Program-made: the position numbers and the translations under genes
Notes under the pieces: generated by a model
The model's database searches: none
Told to the model about the DNA's origin: nothing
Seen by the model: only the letters and a program-made list of their open reading frames with translations
DNA from: Glandiceps talaboti
Taxonomy: Eukaryota; Hemichordata; Enteropneusta; Spengelidae
Direction: 5' to 3'
Length of the DNA: 64,000 bases
NCBI RefSeq assembly: GCF_964340395.1
Contig: NC_135552.1
Location: 13,159,694 to 13,223,693 of the forward strand
Shown here: one piece after another, positions 58,162-64,000 of the stretch
How the letters are laid out: every line of letters begins with the position of its first letter
How positions within the stretch are numbered: the first letter of the stretch is position 1

Positions 58162-59451
58162 TGATATAACCTTTTATTGGGGGATAGAACCTGTGTTCGG
58201 ATTAACGATAGAAATGTGTTTGATTGGGGGATAGAGACTATGGGGATTAAAAACTGACTTCGAATTGTTTGATGAAAATTGTGTGTTAATCGCTGTGTTT
58301 TGATTTGGATGTGTTTCATTTTATCGTTTGGCTCTACAAATCTTACCATCAGAGTTATATTTCGAGCAAGACGATTAAATGGAGCAATATGAGTAAGATT
58401 TTTATGAGCCCGACGATAGAATGAAGCACGTCACTATTGGTCAATTTTGTTGTTGAGCCAGATGATAAAATTTAAAGACAAACTTTTTTATTTTAAGTTC
58501 CAATGTATTTGTATTTATAAGGCGGACCATAACCCCTGTATAGCTTAGAAATAAACCAATAACACTTATACACATGATGACGCTGTGTCCATGTCAGGCA
58601 AGAAATTGTTAGGTCCGGTCACAGTTGACCATGGTCGCAATTATGACAAAGATTACAGAGTAAATATACATAATATACAATTTGAAGTCGATTTTCAATT
58701 CAAAAAATGTTCATGACTTATCGTACGTAACACGTAACACTGACGTCGTAAAAGGTTTTCACTGTGTGCCACGTACACTCGTGTATCGCCTATGGCCACC
58801 ATTCTATGAAAGTATCCTTTTCTTATAGACATAAATAATGGTAGACGAGATATGGCACTAAGTTAATATAAAAGCGTATAATTGGAGGGTGGACAAAACT
58901 TTAGTGCAGCACCCCCGGTGATACAGGGTTGATAGTCAATATTTACATCACCTTTTCTCATACTCACATTAGTGGTTGACGAAATGAAACTAGATTAAGC
59001 CTAAAACATTGTTTGGTTCCGGTTACCTGACCCTACCTAGATTTTCACTGGCAACCCTAAACCCGTAATCGAGAAAAAATAATATAAAATCGCGAAAATT
59101 GTGGAAGTCTCACAAGAAATAGTGGATGCGGAAACACACATCAACTTAAAAAGACAATATAAAACTGCTCTTCCGATTTGTAATGGCTGTACATCTGATT
59201 GGAAAGAAACGAATAACACAGAGACCATATGGTAAACAACAGAAAACAGAACTACTTTAACTAGACACTCACATATGAAAAAAAAGAGAAAAAAAAGAAA
59301 AATCTACTAAACCCACCTATTCTAAAATTGAGAGTAATTGGAACCACACATTAATACAAATGGAGGGATGAACAGACCTTAGTGTAGGAGCCATCTGGTA
59401 TAGTATAACAAAGTGTCGGTATCGATAATCAATACTTACATCACGTATATC

Positions 59452-63647
<4,196 letters not shown>

Positions 63648-63667
63648 TTTGATTATTATGGAAAAAG

Positions 63668-64000
63668 CTGAAATTGTGAGAAGAAATTAATATTCAAAAT
63701 TAGTGCCAGTGGTGAATTTAATGAAAATGAAAGGTTACCCTAACTCTAACCTATATACAAAAAACGGAATACACAACTAGCCATTACTACCCCAATACTA
63801 AATGTTTGAATTTCTTATGTTGCACATTATGTGGAAAATACAGATGCGGAGAGTAAGGGAGGGGTGTCCCCCTCCCAAAGTAGAAACTTTTGACAAATTA
63901 CAATTGTTCTGGAGTCATTTCTCGGCAACAAAATGACACTTATCTTGTCAATTTCCAACGTGACCCCCCCCCCCCACTTCAAGTGGTGTTTTCATAATGA
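63668..64000. other. Upstream region of sushi gene, nothing further recognised
   Basis: Contains a presumed 5' UTR intron end and a C-run near 63965. No second gene seen before the window edge. Confidence 0.4.

Larger units (their letters stand above)
55862..59451. other. Intergenic with simple repeats
   Basis: No gene recognised. It holds an A/C-rich (AAAC)-type array at about 56980-57062 and the three arrays listed separately below. Confidence 0.5.

Overview
The window is nuclear DNA from a non-vertebrate animal, most likely marine. The signs are split genes with GT-AG introns, metazoan extracellular domains, very dense simple repeats ((GA)n, (GACA)n, (AAC)n, (GATA)n), small foldback elements, a LINE tail and LTR retrotransposons. 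I cannot name the phylum from sequence alone. Gene density is low, and no rRNA, intact tRNA, operon or CRISPR array was found.

Layout. (1) 0.7-2.7 kb: a four-exon gene (+) for a 120-aa single CS-domain protein resembling the CS domain of CacyBP/SIP. (2) 10.3-11.1 kb: a gene (+) whose coding region is one exon, for an aerolysin/ETX-MTX2-like protein. (3) 12.7-12.9 kb: a long hairpin; 13.4-13.7 kb: a LINE 3' fragment (-). (4) 14.4-19.5 kb: LTR element 1, with paired 691-bp LTRs, gag-protease and a shifted pol scrap; it lacks reverse transcriptase, integrase and env. (5) 20.5-24.4 kb: a second four-exon CS-domain gene with the same intron phases as the first. (6) About 26-36 kb: a tandem duplication of about 5.0 kb, bounded by three copies of a short repeat; each unit carries one aerolysin-like gene (-), a tRNA-Gly-derived relic, a 21-bp minisatellite and a series of ACAGCTT motifs. 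(7) 40.3-41.1 kb: a fourth aerolysin-like gene (+), with a TATA box and a 5' UTR intron. (8) 43.4-55.9 kb: LTR element 2, a complete Ty3/gypsy-type element with gag, pol, an unassigned ORF and an F-type env. (9) 59.5-63.6 kb: a four-exon gene (-) for a secreted, probably GPI-anchored protein with one sushi/CCP domain; its introns are full of repeats.

How the parts relate. The host genes form two local paralogue families, CS-domain (2) and aerolysin-like (4), interleaved over 41 kb. The aerolysin-like genes share a layout: a noncoding first exon, one intron, then the whole coding region in one exon. In three of them a related TATA-box promoter can be seen. Elements 1 and 2 belong to one retrotransposon family: they share the LTR start, a 4-bp target duplication, the primer-site register, gag homology and a noncoding motif. 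Element 1 looks like a defective derivative that would depend on a complete relative.

The most noteworthy items are element 2 (integrase chromodomain, env, an unexplained extra ORF, and a textbook -1 frameshift site), the recently duplicated aerolysin-like cluster, and the two compact CS-domain genes, whose exons are too short to see without splicing them together.
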